A stretch of DNA of 64,000 bases from Cryobacterium sp. Y29. GTDB taxonomy: Bacteria > Actinomycetota > Actinomycetes > Actinomycetales > Microbacteriaceae. Positions 51,231-60,606 of this stretch are shown here, piece by piece (within the stretch, counting starts at the first letter, position 1; every line of letters begins with the position of its first letter). The DNA lies in contig NZ_PJJN01000023.1 of the NCBI RefSeq assembly GCF_002929825.1, positions 1 through 64,000 of the forward strand, read 5' to 3'. The translations under genes were made by a program, and so were the position numbers. The notes beneath the pieces are model-generated. The model saw nothing but the letters and a program-made list of their open reading frames with translations, had not been told where the DNA came from and made no database searches.

Positions 51231-52816
51231 TGTGCCGGGGCCGCCGTTATCGGATTGTTCGTGATGGTGTCTGCCGCGTCCTCGGGTCCAACGCGATACT
51301 GAACCATCATGTCGTGATCCTCGTGCACGGTGTTGTGGCAGTGAATCATGTATCGGCCGCTATGTGGCCCGAACTTCATCAGTACCTGCACTCTCTCGTT
51401 CTCGCCCACATAAACGACGTCTTTCGGACCCTTCTCGTATGCGAACGGGGCCTGCCCGTTTCGGCTGAGAATTTGAAAGTCGATCAGGTGGATGTGCATG
51501 GGGTGATACCAGCCGCCGCCTGGGTTGTGAAATTCCCAAATTTCGACCGCGTTCAGGTCTGGATTCGCCGCCACGTCACGGAAACCGCTAGCAACGATTG
51601 GCTCCCATGTCGTGCCATTAATGGTCCACAAACCGTTGTTGCGGGCTATTTTGAAAGGGCGCTGAATCGTCGTTGCGGAAGGCTTGAGCGACATCGCCTC
51701 ACTAGGGGCCAGTTGCACGGGAATCGTGTTCCAGGTGGGATCTTTCGTGTCGACCGGGTCCGGAACGACGTCGAAAGCCATGATCGAGTTCGTGAACTCG
51801 TAGTCGACGTTGTTTTTGTTAGACAGGTTGCGCAGCTCGATCCGTTGGCCCGCCTTGTATTTACGGAAGTCGATCAGGATTTCATAGCGCTCGGCCGGGG
51901 CGTGGCGCCAGCTCGCCACAGACTGGGATACCGGCATCAGCCCGCCGTCGGTGGCGACGACTGTGACGGGATCGCCCGTGCTGAGGGTCGGACGCAACGA
52001 CCTGGAAATGCAGGCGTTCACGACGCGGAACCGGTAAACGCGCTTCTTGACCTTCATGACCGGCCACGGCCGGCCGTTGACCAAAACCACATCGCCCCAG
52101 AGCCCGGAGTGGCTGTTGTCCTCATAAGCGAGCGATCCGTCGACCGCGAACATGGCGTCATTAATGGTCAACGCAACGTCGAATTCTCCTTGGGGAAGGA
52201 GCGCACGTTCCAGCGGATCGTGCAGGTGGTACTGCGCGGCCAGGCCCGAGTAGACGTTGATCGCGGTGTGATGCACCGCATGATCGTGGTACCACAAGGT
52301 GCGGGCCGGTTGAAAGTTGGGGTACACGTAGTCCTTGCGAAATCCCGGATTCGTGATGTCGTTTGCGTAGCCGTCATACTGCGGCAGCGAGGCCGATCCA
52401 TGCAGGTGCGTAGACGAGTACAGCGGGTGACCGTCGTACGGATGCGTGGCGGGCATCTGGTTACGAATGCGCACTACAGCCTTTGTCCCCTGTTCGACGC
52501 TGATGGTCGGGCCAGGAAAAATACCGTTGTACCCAAGAATTGGCGTTTTCAGCCGAGGGAGAATGGCGGCACTGGCCGCCATCGCCGCGAGAGTGTAATA
52601 CTGCGTGGGCGCACCATCGACGGGATCAATTCCCGATCGATCAGGTCGCAAAATGGGCGCCTGAACGAACGGTGTTTGATACGGTCGGGGCAACTCGCTC
52701 GGGTCAAGAGCGCTCGCGGCTCCTGCTTCCGCATTCCGCAGGGGTAGCGTCAATAAGCCCGCTCCCACCGCGCCTACACCACCTAATAACAAAACTTGTC
52801 GCCGAGAAATAGTCAT
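51209..52816 (-). CDS. Tat-exported multicopper oxidase 1 (CotA/bilirubin oxidase-like)
   Basis: About 535 aa. Twin-arginine signal TISRRQVLLLGG. Copper ligands in four motifs: STHLHGSASLPQYDGY, LWYHDHAVHHTA, HPMHIHLIDFQI and HCHNTVHEDHDMM (type 1, 2 and 3 copper sites complete, with Met as axial ligand). Oxidises phenols, bilirubin-like compounds or metal ions using O2. ATG 52816 follows AAAGGGA. About 60-65% identical by eye to oxidase 2. Divergent from the FN3-type protein. Confidence 0.92.
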   Translation of the reverse strand: MTISRRQVLLLGGVGAVGAGLLTLPLRNAEAGAASALDPSELPRPYQTPFVQAPILRPDRSGIDPVDGAPTQYYTLAAMAASAAILPRLKTPILGYNGIFPGPTISVEQGTKAVVRIRNQMPATHPYDGHPLYSSTHLHGSASLPQYDGYANDITNPGFRKDYVYPNFQPARTLWYHDHAVHHTAINVYSGLAAQYHLHDPLERALLPQGEFDVALTINDAMFAVDGSLAYEDNSHSGLWGDVVLVNGRPWPVMKVKKRVYRFRVVNACISRSLRPTLSTGDPVTVVATDGGLMPVSQSVASWRHAPAERYEILIDFRKYKAGQRIELRNLSNKNNVDYEFTNSIMAFDVVPDPVDTKDPTWNTIPVQLAPSEAMSLKPSATTIQRPFKIARNNGLWTINGTTWEPIVASGFRDVAANPDLNAVEIWEFHNPGGGWYHPMHIHLIDFQILSRNGQAPFAYEKGPKDVVYVGENERVQVLMKFGPHSGRYMIHCHNTVHEDHDMMVQYRVGPEDAADTITNNPITAAPAQWDTGLA

Positions 52817-53186
52817 GCTGTCGATCCCTTTCATACGGTTGATGTCGGAACGTTATCCCGCACCGGGGAGCGAGACTAGGGATCATTTCTTACAGAAGTG
52901 TGACGCCTAACGCCGGGACAGGATCACGCACTATGGCCGTCGCGGGTAAATATCGACTGATCGTGTTACAGAATCGATTTATCGGCCGGTTTCGAGGTGA
53001 CAAGTTTAATCGCTCTAGATGATTTCCCACTTCTTTGGTGATCACAAACCTTTACCGAATCCGACGCTGGACAAGGCGCTACTCCTAACCACCCATGTCG
53101 GGGCTGGATAATCATGGTTTCTCCAAGGTCCCGGGACGAGAGTGCAACTATGTGTGAATTTCTCACGCATTCTCATGAAGGAGTGA
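52817..53186. other. Divergent promoter region, oxidase 1 and FN3-type protein
   Basis: About 370 bp without a gene. A 10-bp-spaced direct repeat of TTCTCA (about 53160 and 53170) lies just before the ribosome site of the FN3-type gene. It could be a regulator site; no other clear structure seen. Confidence 0.4.
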
Positions 53187-55481
53187 ATGACCGTGAAAAC
53201 CAGCCCATCTCCGGCGGGTCCTGGAAACAGGATTTCTTCCGTGAGGCGCGCGACCGTGTTTGGGGTCTCAGCCGCAGTGCTGATCGCACCCTTCATCATC
53301 GCCGTACCGGCCGCTTCGGCGGCTGTCCCGACTTTTCCCAACAACATCATCGTCTTCCCTGACCGCGACTTCATCACCATCGAGGGCTATCAGGACCACG
53401 TTGGCCAGACCGCAACCGTAGAAGTTACGCGTCCCGGGGTCGGTGTGATTGGCTCAGCGGAGTCGGTGGTGAGCGCGGGCGACGTCGCTTTCGAGATCAA
53501 CCACCCGGGCGGGGCTTGCTGGGGCGCCGGCACGACACTGAAAGTTACCCCCGACATCCGTCCTGGAGACCTCGTGTCGATGAAGTTCGGTGACACTGCA
53601 GCCGGTGACACCACAACTCAAGACGTTTATGTGACAGGAACGCCGGTGCTCGCCGCCGACGGCGTCACGGTCACCATCACCGGTTTTATTGGCGATGGTG
53701 CAAGTAAAGCTCAGATTGAACAGCGAATCGTCGAACCGGAGTTCAAGAACACCGCTGTCGCCCGTCGGGACGTGCGCGCTGCACCTGGACCACTCACAGC
53801 CAACGTGGGTTACAGCTCATCCCTCGAGTACGACATTGCGGGCCCGAACACTTTCACGGCCACCTACGTATTCGACAACCAAGATGCTGCGAACATCGCC
53901 GCTGCCGCCGGAACGGGTGTGCGCGTGATGTCCTGGCAGCTCGAGGATGCCGCCGCTAACCGCCAAGGCCTCACCATCGCCGAGTTCGGCGAATTGGGCG
54001 GTCCTGGAATGGGCGGATGCCCGAACGGTCCGTTGCAATCAGGACCCGCCGGAGCGACCGATGTGATCGCCGCCACGGTGGCGGATTCCCTCAAGATCAC
54101 GTGGACACCAGCACAAGCGATCCCCGGCACACCGGCGATCACCGGATACCGGGTTCACGCGGTAGCGCAAACGGTCGTCAACGGAGAGCGCGCGGAATTT
54201 GGCAAGCGCATCGACTCCGCTGCGGCGAAAACCACCACGATCTCGGGGCTGAATCCAGCCGAGACGTATGACGTTTTCCTCGTCTCAGTGAGCAGCGCGG
54301 GCGAAACCTTTCCCGCCGTGCATGCCATCCCGGTCACCGACATCGTGGCGCCCCTAACGACAGCCTCCCCCCAGACCGGGTCGTTCCGCACCGCCCAGCA
54401 GCTCACTCTGAGTTCCAATGAGGCGGCAGCGGAGATTTACTACACGACAGACGGGTCGGATGTTTTCCTCACCGGCGGCACGTTGTCCCCGGTCGCTGTG
54501 CTCTACACGCAGCCCCTCAACATTGCCGCAACGACTACTGTGAACTTTGCCGCAGTCGACCCATCCGGCAACATCTCGACGCAGGGCCAGGTGGTGTTGA
54601 CCATCACGAATGATCCTCTCCCCTCCACGCCAACCTTCTCCTCGCCACCGATCGCCGGCACGGGAAGCGCGACGCTGAACTGGGCTGCTGCCAACCCGGG
54701 AGCTCCGGAACTCACTGTGACAGGTTATTCCGTGCAGGCGTACACCGCTGATGGACTTGTGGCGGGCCCCGCACGCACCACCGCAGGAGACGTGACAACA
54801 CTCGTCTTCGACGGTCTGGCTCCAGATACGACCTATCAGTTCACGGTCACTGCGAGCAATGCAAACGGCGCTGGCGCCGAATCGGCTAAGTCCGATCCGG
54901 TCCAAGCACTCGGCGCTCTCGTCGCTAACGCGGGAGCCGATCAGGCGATCACTCGGGCAGTCACCGCGACCACGGTAGTGCTCGACGGCAGCCGCACGAC
55001 CAGCACGGAAACGACCTACCTGTGGGAGCAGGTGCTCACGAGCCCAACGGATCCCGACCGCGTCACCCTCACCGGGCCCACGACGGTCAATCCAACGTTC
55101 TCTTTGCCGCTCTTCGCGACACCGATGACGAACAATCCGTTGACCTTCCGGCTCACTGTGACGTCGGGTTCTGCCGTGCGCACCGATGAGGTGCGAATCA
55201 CACCGATCGCCAGCCAGATCAGCGTCACTGGGGCGAGATGGAAGTCGCGCGACTTTAGAGTCGACGGTATCAGTTCGTCGGTCGGCGGCACGGTGACGAT
55301 CCATCGTGACGGACCGACGGGTCCTGTCATTGGACGGGCGCCGATCACGGCTGCGGCGGCGCCGCAGACCGGTGGAGTGTTTACCTACCGGCTCAGGACC
55401 TCGATCAGCAACCCCGGCTCGGTCTGGATCGATTCCACCCTGGGCGGCGTCGTGGGGCCAGTGACCGTGACCGCTGGGTAA
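53187..55481 (+). CDS. Secreted fibronectin-III / chitobiase-like domain protein
   Basis: 764 aa. Signal peptide with cleavage near ASA-AVP (about residue 46). After an N-terminal beta region, a first FN3 domain (about 290-390: SLKITWTPAQAIPGTPAITG), a chitobiase/CHB_HEX-like stretch (AAEIYYTTDGSDVF), a second FN3 (about 490-575: GSATLNWAAANPG ... ETLAPDTTYQFTV type) and a PKD-like region (GADQAI, LDGSRTTSTETTYLW). No LPXTG or C-terminal TM, so it is released or held non-covalently. ATG 53187 follows GAAGGAG. It sits between the two oxidase/peptidase pairs and may be their client. Confidence 0.82.
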   Translation: MTVKTSPSPAGPGNRISSVRRATVFGVSAAVLIAPFIIAVPAASAAVPTFPNNIIVFPDRDFITIEGYQDHVGQTATVEVTRPGVGVIGSAESVVSAGDVAFEINHPGGACWGAGTTLKVTPDIRPGDLVSMKFGDTAAGDTTTQDVYVTGTPVLAADGVTVTITGFIGDGASKAQIEQRIVEPEFKNTAVARRDVRAAPGPLTANVGYSSSLEYDIAGPNTFTATYVFDNQDAANIAAAAGTGVRVMSWQLEDAAANRQGLTIAEFGELGGPGMGGCPNGPLQSGPAGATDVIAATVADSLKITWTPAQAIPGTPAITGYRVHAVAQTVVNGERAEFGKRIDSAAAKTTTISGLNPAETYDVFLVSVSSAGETFPAVHAIPVTDIVAPLTTASPQTGSFRTAQQLTLSSNEAAAEIYYTTDGSDVFLTGGTLSPVAVLYTQPLNIAATTTVNFAAVDPSGNISTQGQVVLTITNDPLPSTPTFSSPPIAGTGSATLNWAAANPGAPELTVTGYSVQAYTADGLVAGPARTTAGDVTTLVFDGLAPDTTYQFTVTASNANGAGAESAKSDPVQALGALVANAGADQAITRAVTATTVVLDGSRTTSTETTYLWEQVLTSPTDPDRVTLTGPTTVNPTFSLPLFATPMTNNPLTFRLTVTSGSAVRTDEVRITPIASQISVTGARWKSRDFRVDGISSSVGGTVTIHRDGPTGPVIGRAPITAAAAPQTGGVFTYRLRTSISNPGSVWIDSTLGGVVGPVTVTAG

Positions 55482-55501
55482 CGGCTACGAGATAACACAG
55501 G

Positions 55502-55537
55502 AACGGGCTCTCACTGCGTCAGCGGTGAGAGCCCGTT
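55502..55537 (+). terminator. Terminator after the FN3-type gene
   Basis: 13-bp perfect stem: AACGGGCTCTCAC (55502-55514) and GTGAGAGCCCGTT (55525-55537), ending in a short T-run. Confidence 0.8.
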
Positions 55538-55663
55538 TCGTGAGCCGTATGGCCACAGACTGGCTAGACAGCGATTCCGCCAGTGCACAACTTTGGGGTA
55601 GCCGGGGTCAGCACGATTTACGTAGCCGTTTTCAAGCTGATTCGGGCGCGGCTGGGTGATCGC

Positions 55664-56161
55664 TCACCGAGGCCAGAGGACCGTGCCTGTCACGTCCGCG
55701 ATGGGAATGAAACCGTAATCCCTTGAATCGATCGAAATCGCGCGATTGTCTCCGAGCACGAAAAGATGACCGGCGGGCACTGTCACTCGGTGGAAGAACG
55801 TGCCGTCGGTCTGGTGAGCATCCACATACTGCTCAGCGATGAGTGCGCCGTCAACGTAAAGTACGCCGTCTCGAATAGCGACAGTTTGTCCTGCGGCACC
55901 AGCCACACGTTTCAACGTGCGCTTGCCGTCTTCGGGGCTGCGAAAGACCACCATTTGGCCCACGGTTGGGCCGTCAAGCGACGGTGCCGCAGAATGAACG
56001 AGAATGATGCTGCCCTGCATCACGGTGGGTTCCATGCTGTCGGAAACCACCGTCATCGGCGCCGCCACCCACACACGAAGTGCGAGCATGACAATGGCAC
56101 CCACCATGATCACCGAGATGATTCTGGTGGGTGCCTTGGTCGCTATACCTGGGTGTCCCAT
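55664..56161 (-). CDS. Signal peptidase I paralogue 2, coupled to multicopper oxidase 2
   Basis: 165 aa. N-terminal TM (about 14-34), Ser42 in DSMEPT, Lys84 in TLKRVAGAAGQ, then GHLFVLGDNRAISIDSRDYG. Ser/Lys dyad intact. ATG 56161 lies within the last oxidase codons (Trp-Asp-Thr), overlap 19 nt; longer frames upstream run through the oxidase gene. The catalytic regions of both paralogues are very similar, so they likely arose by duplication of the whole pair. Confidence 0.9.
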   Translation of the reverse strand: MGHPGIATKAPTRIISVIMVGAIVMLALRVWVAAPMTVVSDSMEPTVMQGSIILVHSAAPSLDGPTVGQMVVFRSPEDGKRTLKRVAGAAGQTVAIRDGVLYVDGALIAEQYVDAHQTDGTFFHRVTVPAGHLFVLGDNRAISIDSRDYGFIPIADVTGTVLWPR

Positions 56162-57753
56162 ACCGGAGGTGCCGCCGAAATCGGGTCGTTGGGGTCGACG
56201 TCGGTCGCGGCTAGCCCGACGCTGAACTGCACCATCATGTCGTGGTCCTCGTGCGGAAGGTTGTGGCAATGAATCATGTACTTGCCTCGATGCGGGCCAA
56301 ACTTCATGAGCAGCCTGACGGTTTCGCCCTCTCCCACGTAGACGACGTCTTTGGGCCCCATCTCGGCTGGAAACGGCGCTCTGCCATTGCGGCCGAGGAT
56401 CTGAAAGTCCACAAGGTGAATATGAATGGGGTGAAACCATCCCCCAGAACTATTCTCGAACTCCCAGATTTCTGTCGCGTCAAGCGCGGGGTTGGCTGCC
56501 ACTTTAGTGAAGCCACTCGCGACGACTTCCTCCCAGGAACCGTCATCGATGGTCCACAGGTTGGTCACATCATTGCGCTTCACCCGAAAATGCCGCGTCT
56601 TGGTTGATTGTGCGGCAGTGAGGCTCATGACTTCGCTGCCGACCAGGGTCGTCGGAATGGTGTTCCAAGTCGGATCCGTGGTGTCAACCGGGTCGCCGAC
56701 CACGTCGAACGCCATGATCTTTCTGGTGTAGTCGTAGTCAACGTTGTTCTTGTTGGAAAGGTTCCGGAGCTCGATCCGTTGACCAGTCTGGTACTTGCGA
56801 AAGTCGATGAGTACTTCGTACCGCTCTGCGCCCGCGTGTCGGTAGTTTGCGACGCTGCGGGACCGCGGCATGAGCCCGCCGTCTGTGCCAACAATTACGA
56901 GAGGATCTCCCGTGCTGAGCGTGGGCCTGAGGGAACGCGAAATGCTGGCGTTCAGAATTCGGAACCGGTAGACGCGTTTCTGTACCTTCATCACCGGCCA
57001 CGGCTTGCCATTCACCAGAATGACGTCGCCCCACAGACCCGAGTGATCGTTGTCGTCGTACCCGAGTGAGCCATCTACTGCGAACATTGCGTCAGTTATG
57101 GTGAGCGGCACGTCGAAAGGCCCTTGAGGCAGAAGAGCCCGCTCCAGGGGATCGTGCAAGTGATACTGTCCGGCCAGGCCCGAGTAGGCATTCTGCGCCG
57201 TGTTATGCACCCCGTGATCGTGATACCAGAGCGTGCGTGCGGGCTGGAAGTTGGGGTAGTGGTAGTCCTTGTAAAAACCTGGAAGCGTGACGTCACTCGC
57301 ATACCCGTCGTACTGCGGCAACGATGCCGAGCCGTGCAAATGCGTCGACGTTGACAGGGCATGACCATCCAGCGGATGGTTGGCCGGCAGCTTGTTGCGC
57401 ACTCGGAGCACCACCTTCGTTCCTTGGTCGACGCTGAGGGTCGGTCCGGGAAAAATCCCGTTATAGCCGAGAATTGACGTTTTCAGGCGCGGCAATATGG
57501 ATGCACTCGCGGCGATTTCGGATACAGAGTAATAGTTCACTGGCGCGCCGTCGAGCGGGTCGATTGCGACCCGGGTGGGGCGAAGGATGGGTGCCTGCAC
57601 GAGGGGCGTTCTGAACGGCCTCGGCATCTCGCTGTAGGGAAGACGGCTGATAGATTTCGCGTTGAGTGTTTCGTTCGGCAGCCAGAGGGCCCCTGCCGCC
57701 CCCGCAGCACCGATTCCCCCTATTAGCAATACTTGACGGCGTGTGATTGTCAT
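56143..57753 (-). CDS. Tat-exported multicopper oxidase 2
   Basis: 536 aa. Tat signal TITRRQVLLIGGIGAAG. All copper motifs intact: STHLHGSASLPQYDGY, LWYHDHGVHNTA, HPIHIHLVDFQI and HCHNLPHEDHDMM. ATG 57753 follows GAGGAG. Begins 78 nt after the SARP gene and may share its transcript. The N-terminal linker differs most from oxidase 1; the copper core is nearly the same. Confidence 0.92.
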   Translation of the reverse strand: MTITRRQVLLIGGIGAAGAAGALWLPNETLNAKSISRLPYSEMPRPFRTPLVQAPILRPTRVAIDPLDGAPVNYYSVSEIAASASILPRLKTSILGYNGIFPGPTLSVDQGTKVVLRVRNKLPANHPLDGHALSTSTHLHGSASLPQYDGYASDVTLPGFYKDYHYPNFQPARTLWYHDHGVHNTAQNAYSGLAGQYHLHDPLERALLPQGPFDVPLTITDAMFAVDGSLGYDDNDHSGLWGDVILVNGKPWPVMKVQKRVYRFRILNASISRSLRPTLSTGDPLVIVGTDGGLMPRSRSVANYRHAGAERYEVLIDFRKYQTGQRIELRNLSNKNNVDYDYTRKIMAFDVVGDPVDTTDPTWNTIPTTLVGSEVMSLTAAQSTKTRHFRVKRNDVTNLWTIDDGSWEEVVASGFTKVAANPALDATEIWEFENSSGGWFHPIHIHLVDFQILGRNGRAPFPAEMGPKDVVYVGEGETVRLLMKFGPHRGKYMIHCHNLPHEDHDMMVQFSVGLAATDVDPNDPISAAPPVWDTQV

Positions 57754-57831
57754 TAGTTCTCCTCGGAAATTCGTGTTTGACCAAAGGTCTCTCACGGTCC
57801 TTGCAGAAACCCTGCTATTGGCAGGCGTGCT

Positions 57832-58797
57832 TCACGCCGCTTCATTGACCCGGCGCAGGAACGAAGAGAGCACCTGCTGCGCCGCTCGCACCGCAGCCCG
57901 CGCGTATGAGTCATCCAATTCTTCGTTTGGTCGCACGCTCCCGTTCGGGATGCGTGACAATTGCTTGTTCAGCACAAGGAGCGCGGTCACCGCATCCGAC
58001 AGGTCACTGTGACTGTTCGCCGTAGCCATGAGCATCCGCGAGTGAGCCGCTCGCAGGGTCGCGCTAGGCGCGCACCCGAGCTCACGGTCGAGCACCGACC
58101 GGTAGCGAGCGAATTCCCTGAGCCCCTCGGCGAGCTGGCCATCTTTCTCGAACCCTAAAATCACCGCAGTCCACGCAGCCTCATTCAACGGGTCATCGAG
58201 CAGGGCCTGATTCGCCCAGAAAATGGACTCACCGGTCCTGCCGGTGGCGGCGGCCATTGCAGACGCGTAAACGCGAGCGTTGGTCACGACAGCGGCGTGT
58301 CTGCGGCGCTCCTCCTCTGCCCACACCGGACTCAACTCGTCCGTGAGAAGGGGCACGGTGGCAAGCGAGAGCGCGTCCATCAGCAGCGGGTATGCAGCGT
58401 CTGCGCTCACTCGCCGCGCTTTGCGCACCAGCGAGTCAAATCGGGCCAGGTCAAGATCAACTGTCGTACTGTCGATCAGGTATCCACCCGTCGTCGTGCG
58501 CAGCGGCCCGGTTTTCCCGTACCCAGGCTGCAAGTGCCGTCTCAGGACACTGACGTAACTTTCAACGGATACCATGGCTTTTTGTGGGGGAGCATCACTC
58601 CACAAAAGATCAATGAGGCTGCTTTTCGAGACGGGGCGGCCAAAGTTGATGAGCAGGATCTCCAGGATTTGTCGAGGCTTAGGGCCCCCTAAATCTTGGG
58701 CATGAAGCACCGTGTTTCCCCGTTGTATTGTCAGCGCGCCAATAATCTTCATGGACATCTTGACGTCGTTGTCTTGCCGGGGACGAGTAAAAGTCAT
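57832..58797 (-). CDS. SARP/BTAD-domain transcriptional regulator
   Basis: 321 aa. The N-terminal OmpR-type winged helix (residues about 15-105: PKPRQILEILLINFG, then KAMVSVESYVSVLRRHLQPG) joins a BTAD helical domain (about 110-250: EEERRRHAAVVTNARVY). No NB-ARC or AAA domain, so it is a short SARP. SARPs activate nearby pathway genes by binding direct repeats. It is 78 nt upstream of oxidase 2, so the oxidase/peptidase genes are its likely targets (inference). Confidence 0.88.
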   Translation of the reverse strand: MTFTRPRQDNDVKMSMKIIGALTIQRGNTVLHAQDLGGPKPRQILEILLINFGRPVSKSSLIDLLWSDAPPQKAMVSVESYVSVLRRHLQPGYGKTGPLRTTTGGYLIDSTTVDLDLARFDSLVRKARRVSADAAYPLLMDALSLATVPLLTDELSPVWAEEERRRHAAVVTNARVYASAMAAATGRTGESIFWANQALLDDPLNEAAWTAVILGFEKDGQLAEGLREFARYRSVLDRELGCAPSATLRAAHSRMLMATANSHSDLSDAVTALLVLNKQLSRIPNGSVRPNEELDDSYARAAVRAAQQVLSSFLRRVNEAA

Positions 58798-58971
58798 GGG
58801 ATTCCTCGGTTTTGATTGGATTTTTTCGATCTGCTCATCGTGCTACGCGGACCGGCGCGGGGTCATCCCCCGCGTTCGGCATGCGGTATCCCCAAAATTG
58901 AGGATCAGCCCGACGTTGGCAAGAACGAGAACGAAGCTTCGTGCACCCAATCCCTGAATTGATTGGCGAGT

Positions 58972-59193
58972 TCAGCCGGTGTGGTGACCAGCGCCAAGGG
59001 CAAAGCGGGCCACGTCAGTTTCGAGAATCAGGTCAATCGCCTGGTTGGAAATTGCGACCACGATGACAGCCGCAGCAAGAAGCAGCGCGCCAAGACCGAT
59101 TAGGGGGACCTGCAGTCTGCGCCGTCGTCGAGGACCAAAACCGGGAGGCTCACGTATGGTGGCAGCCGAGGTGGGCGAAAGGAAGACATTCAC
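58972..59193 (-). CDS. Small single-pass membrane protein
   Basis: About 73 aa if GTG 59193 is used. A basic stretch (PRRRRRLQVP) precedes one strong membrane segment (LIGLGALLLAAAVIVVAIS) and a short tail. An in-frame start at 59283 gives 103 aa. No family recognised. Confidence 0.4.
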   Translation of the reverse strand: MNVFLSPTSAATIREPPGFGPRRRRRLQVPLIGLGALLLAAAVIVVAISNQAIDLILETDVARFALGAGHHTG

Positions 59194-59389
59194 GTGCAAA
59201 TGTTGTCCTTCGGCTCTTGGGAAAACCATAACGAAAACGAGGGTGGGTTCGCACCAATCCGACGGGCCTGAATCAGCCCGCAAGCCGGACGACCAGCAGG
59301 CGCGTTGAAGCGTGATTTTGCTCGAGTCGATTCGCTGAGCGAGTCGCCCGTAAGCGGCGATACGGCTGTTGGTCGGGTTCTCGTTTCAT

Positions 59390-60606
59390 CTACGCCGATT
59401 GCAAGTGATCCTCGACGAGCGCGGCTTTGGAGTTTCTGAGTATCGGCACGGTTGCGGCTATCAGGAGGATGAGGGATACCGCGGCGCCGATGATGAATCC
59501 CAGACGTGGCTCTATGGCGTCCATGGCGAACCCCACCATGACGGCGGCAACGGCGGCGCCAGCGTTGACTGCCGTGTTGATCCAGCTCGATGCCTCGGTG
59601 CGCACCTCTACAGCGGTGAGGTCGTCCGCGAGTAAGTAGCCGGTCACGAGCGACGGGGCGAGGAAGAAGCCCACCGCAGCGAGTCCGAAGCCGAGGACCA
59701 CGACAAACTCAAGTGTCGTGAGCAGTGCGCACAGCGCGGTCATGACTGTGACCAAGGCGAGGAGTCGTTTCATGAGCGAGCTCCCCCAGGTTCGCTGGCC
59801 GTAGAGCAGGCCTCCGACTGCGCTTCCCGCTGCGAAAGAGGCGAGAAGGATGCCGGCCAGAGCGACCGATCCCTCTCTGTCAGCGACTGCGGGTGCGACC
59901 ACCTCCACGGTCCCGAGCACGACTCCCACGCCGAGTAGCGCGATCAACACTGCAACGAACCCGCTCTGTCGTAACGGCCGTGAACTCTTCTTGGGGGAAA
60001 CGGTGACGGCAACAAGCTGTCGCGAAAGCGAGCTGCTTGTCATGCCGAGGGTTCCGGCCAGCGCCACCGTGGCAGTAGCGAGCAGTCCGACCGGCGGCGA
60101 CGCCGCACTGAGAATGGCCGCCGCGATCAATGGCCCCGTCGTGAACAGTAATTCCTCACAGACCGCATCGATGCTGTACGCCTTCGTCCGCAGCGCTCCC
60201 GGCGCGGTCAGCGAACCCCAGAGCACACGCATCGAGGCGCCGAGCGGTGGTGGGAACAACCCGACAATGGCTGCCAGTGCAACGAGCGCCCCTGACGAAG
60301 GGTCGGGCTGGGCTGTCAGCGCAGCAATGCCGCCGAGACCGACAGCGAAGGCGATGACTAGCGAGTTGAGTGCGAACCGCTGTCCGCGCCGGTCGACGAA
60401 TCGTGCGCGGTACGGAGAAGCGATCACGTTCGCGAGCCCGAAAGCCCCAGTAGCCGCGCCGGCGGCCGCGAAAGAATCCGTGCTTCGCTGCACCGCGAAG
60501 AGCAGCACTAGGACACCATGGCGAACGAGAGTCGCCCGACGAGCGCGGGAACAAAGACCCTCAGCGCGCCGGTCGTGCGCAGTACCTCGAGGTAGCCGCT
60601 ACTCAT
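59390..60606 (-). pseudogene. MFS transporter with a single-base frameshift near its N-terminus
   Basis: Two frames together give a full major-facilitator protein. ATG 60606 reads LRVFVPALVGRLSFAMVS, then hits a TAG at 60510-60508. The rest continues from GTG 60508 (LLFAVQRSTDSFAAAG) to 59390 in the other frame, 372 aa with about 11 TM segments. Adding one C in the TCC run before the TAG gives FAMVSLVLLFAVQ, a normal first TM. The start overlaps the ArsR-type gene by 8 nt. It may be a genuine broken gene, or a sequencing error, or GTG 60508 may give a shortened product. Confidence 0.8.

Noticed and set aside
51230..52747. 505-aa plus-strand frame
   Set aside because: Antisense to oxidase 1; Val/Arg/His-rich without any motif.
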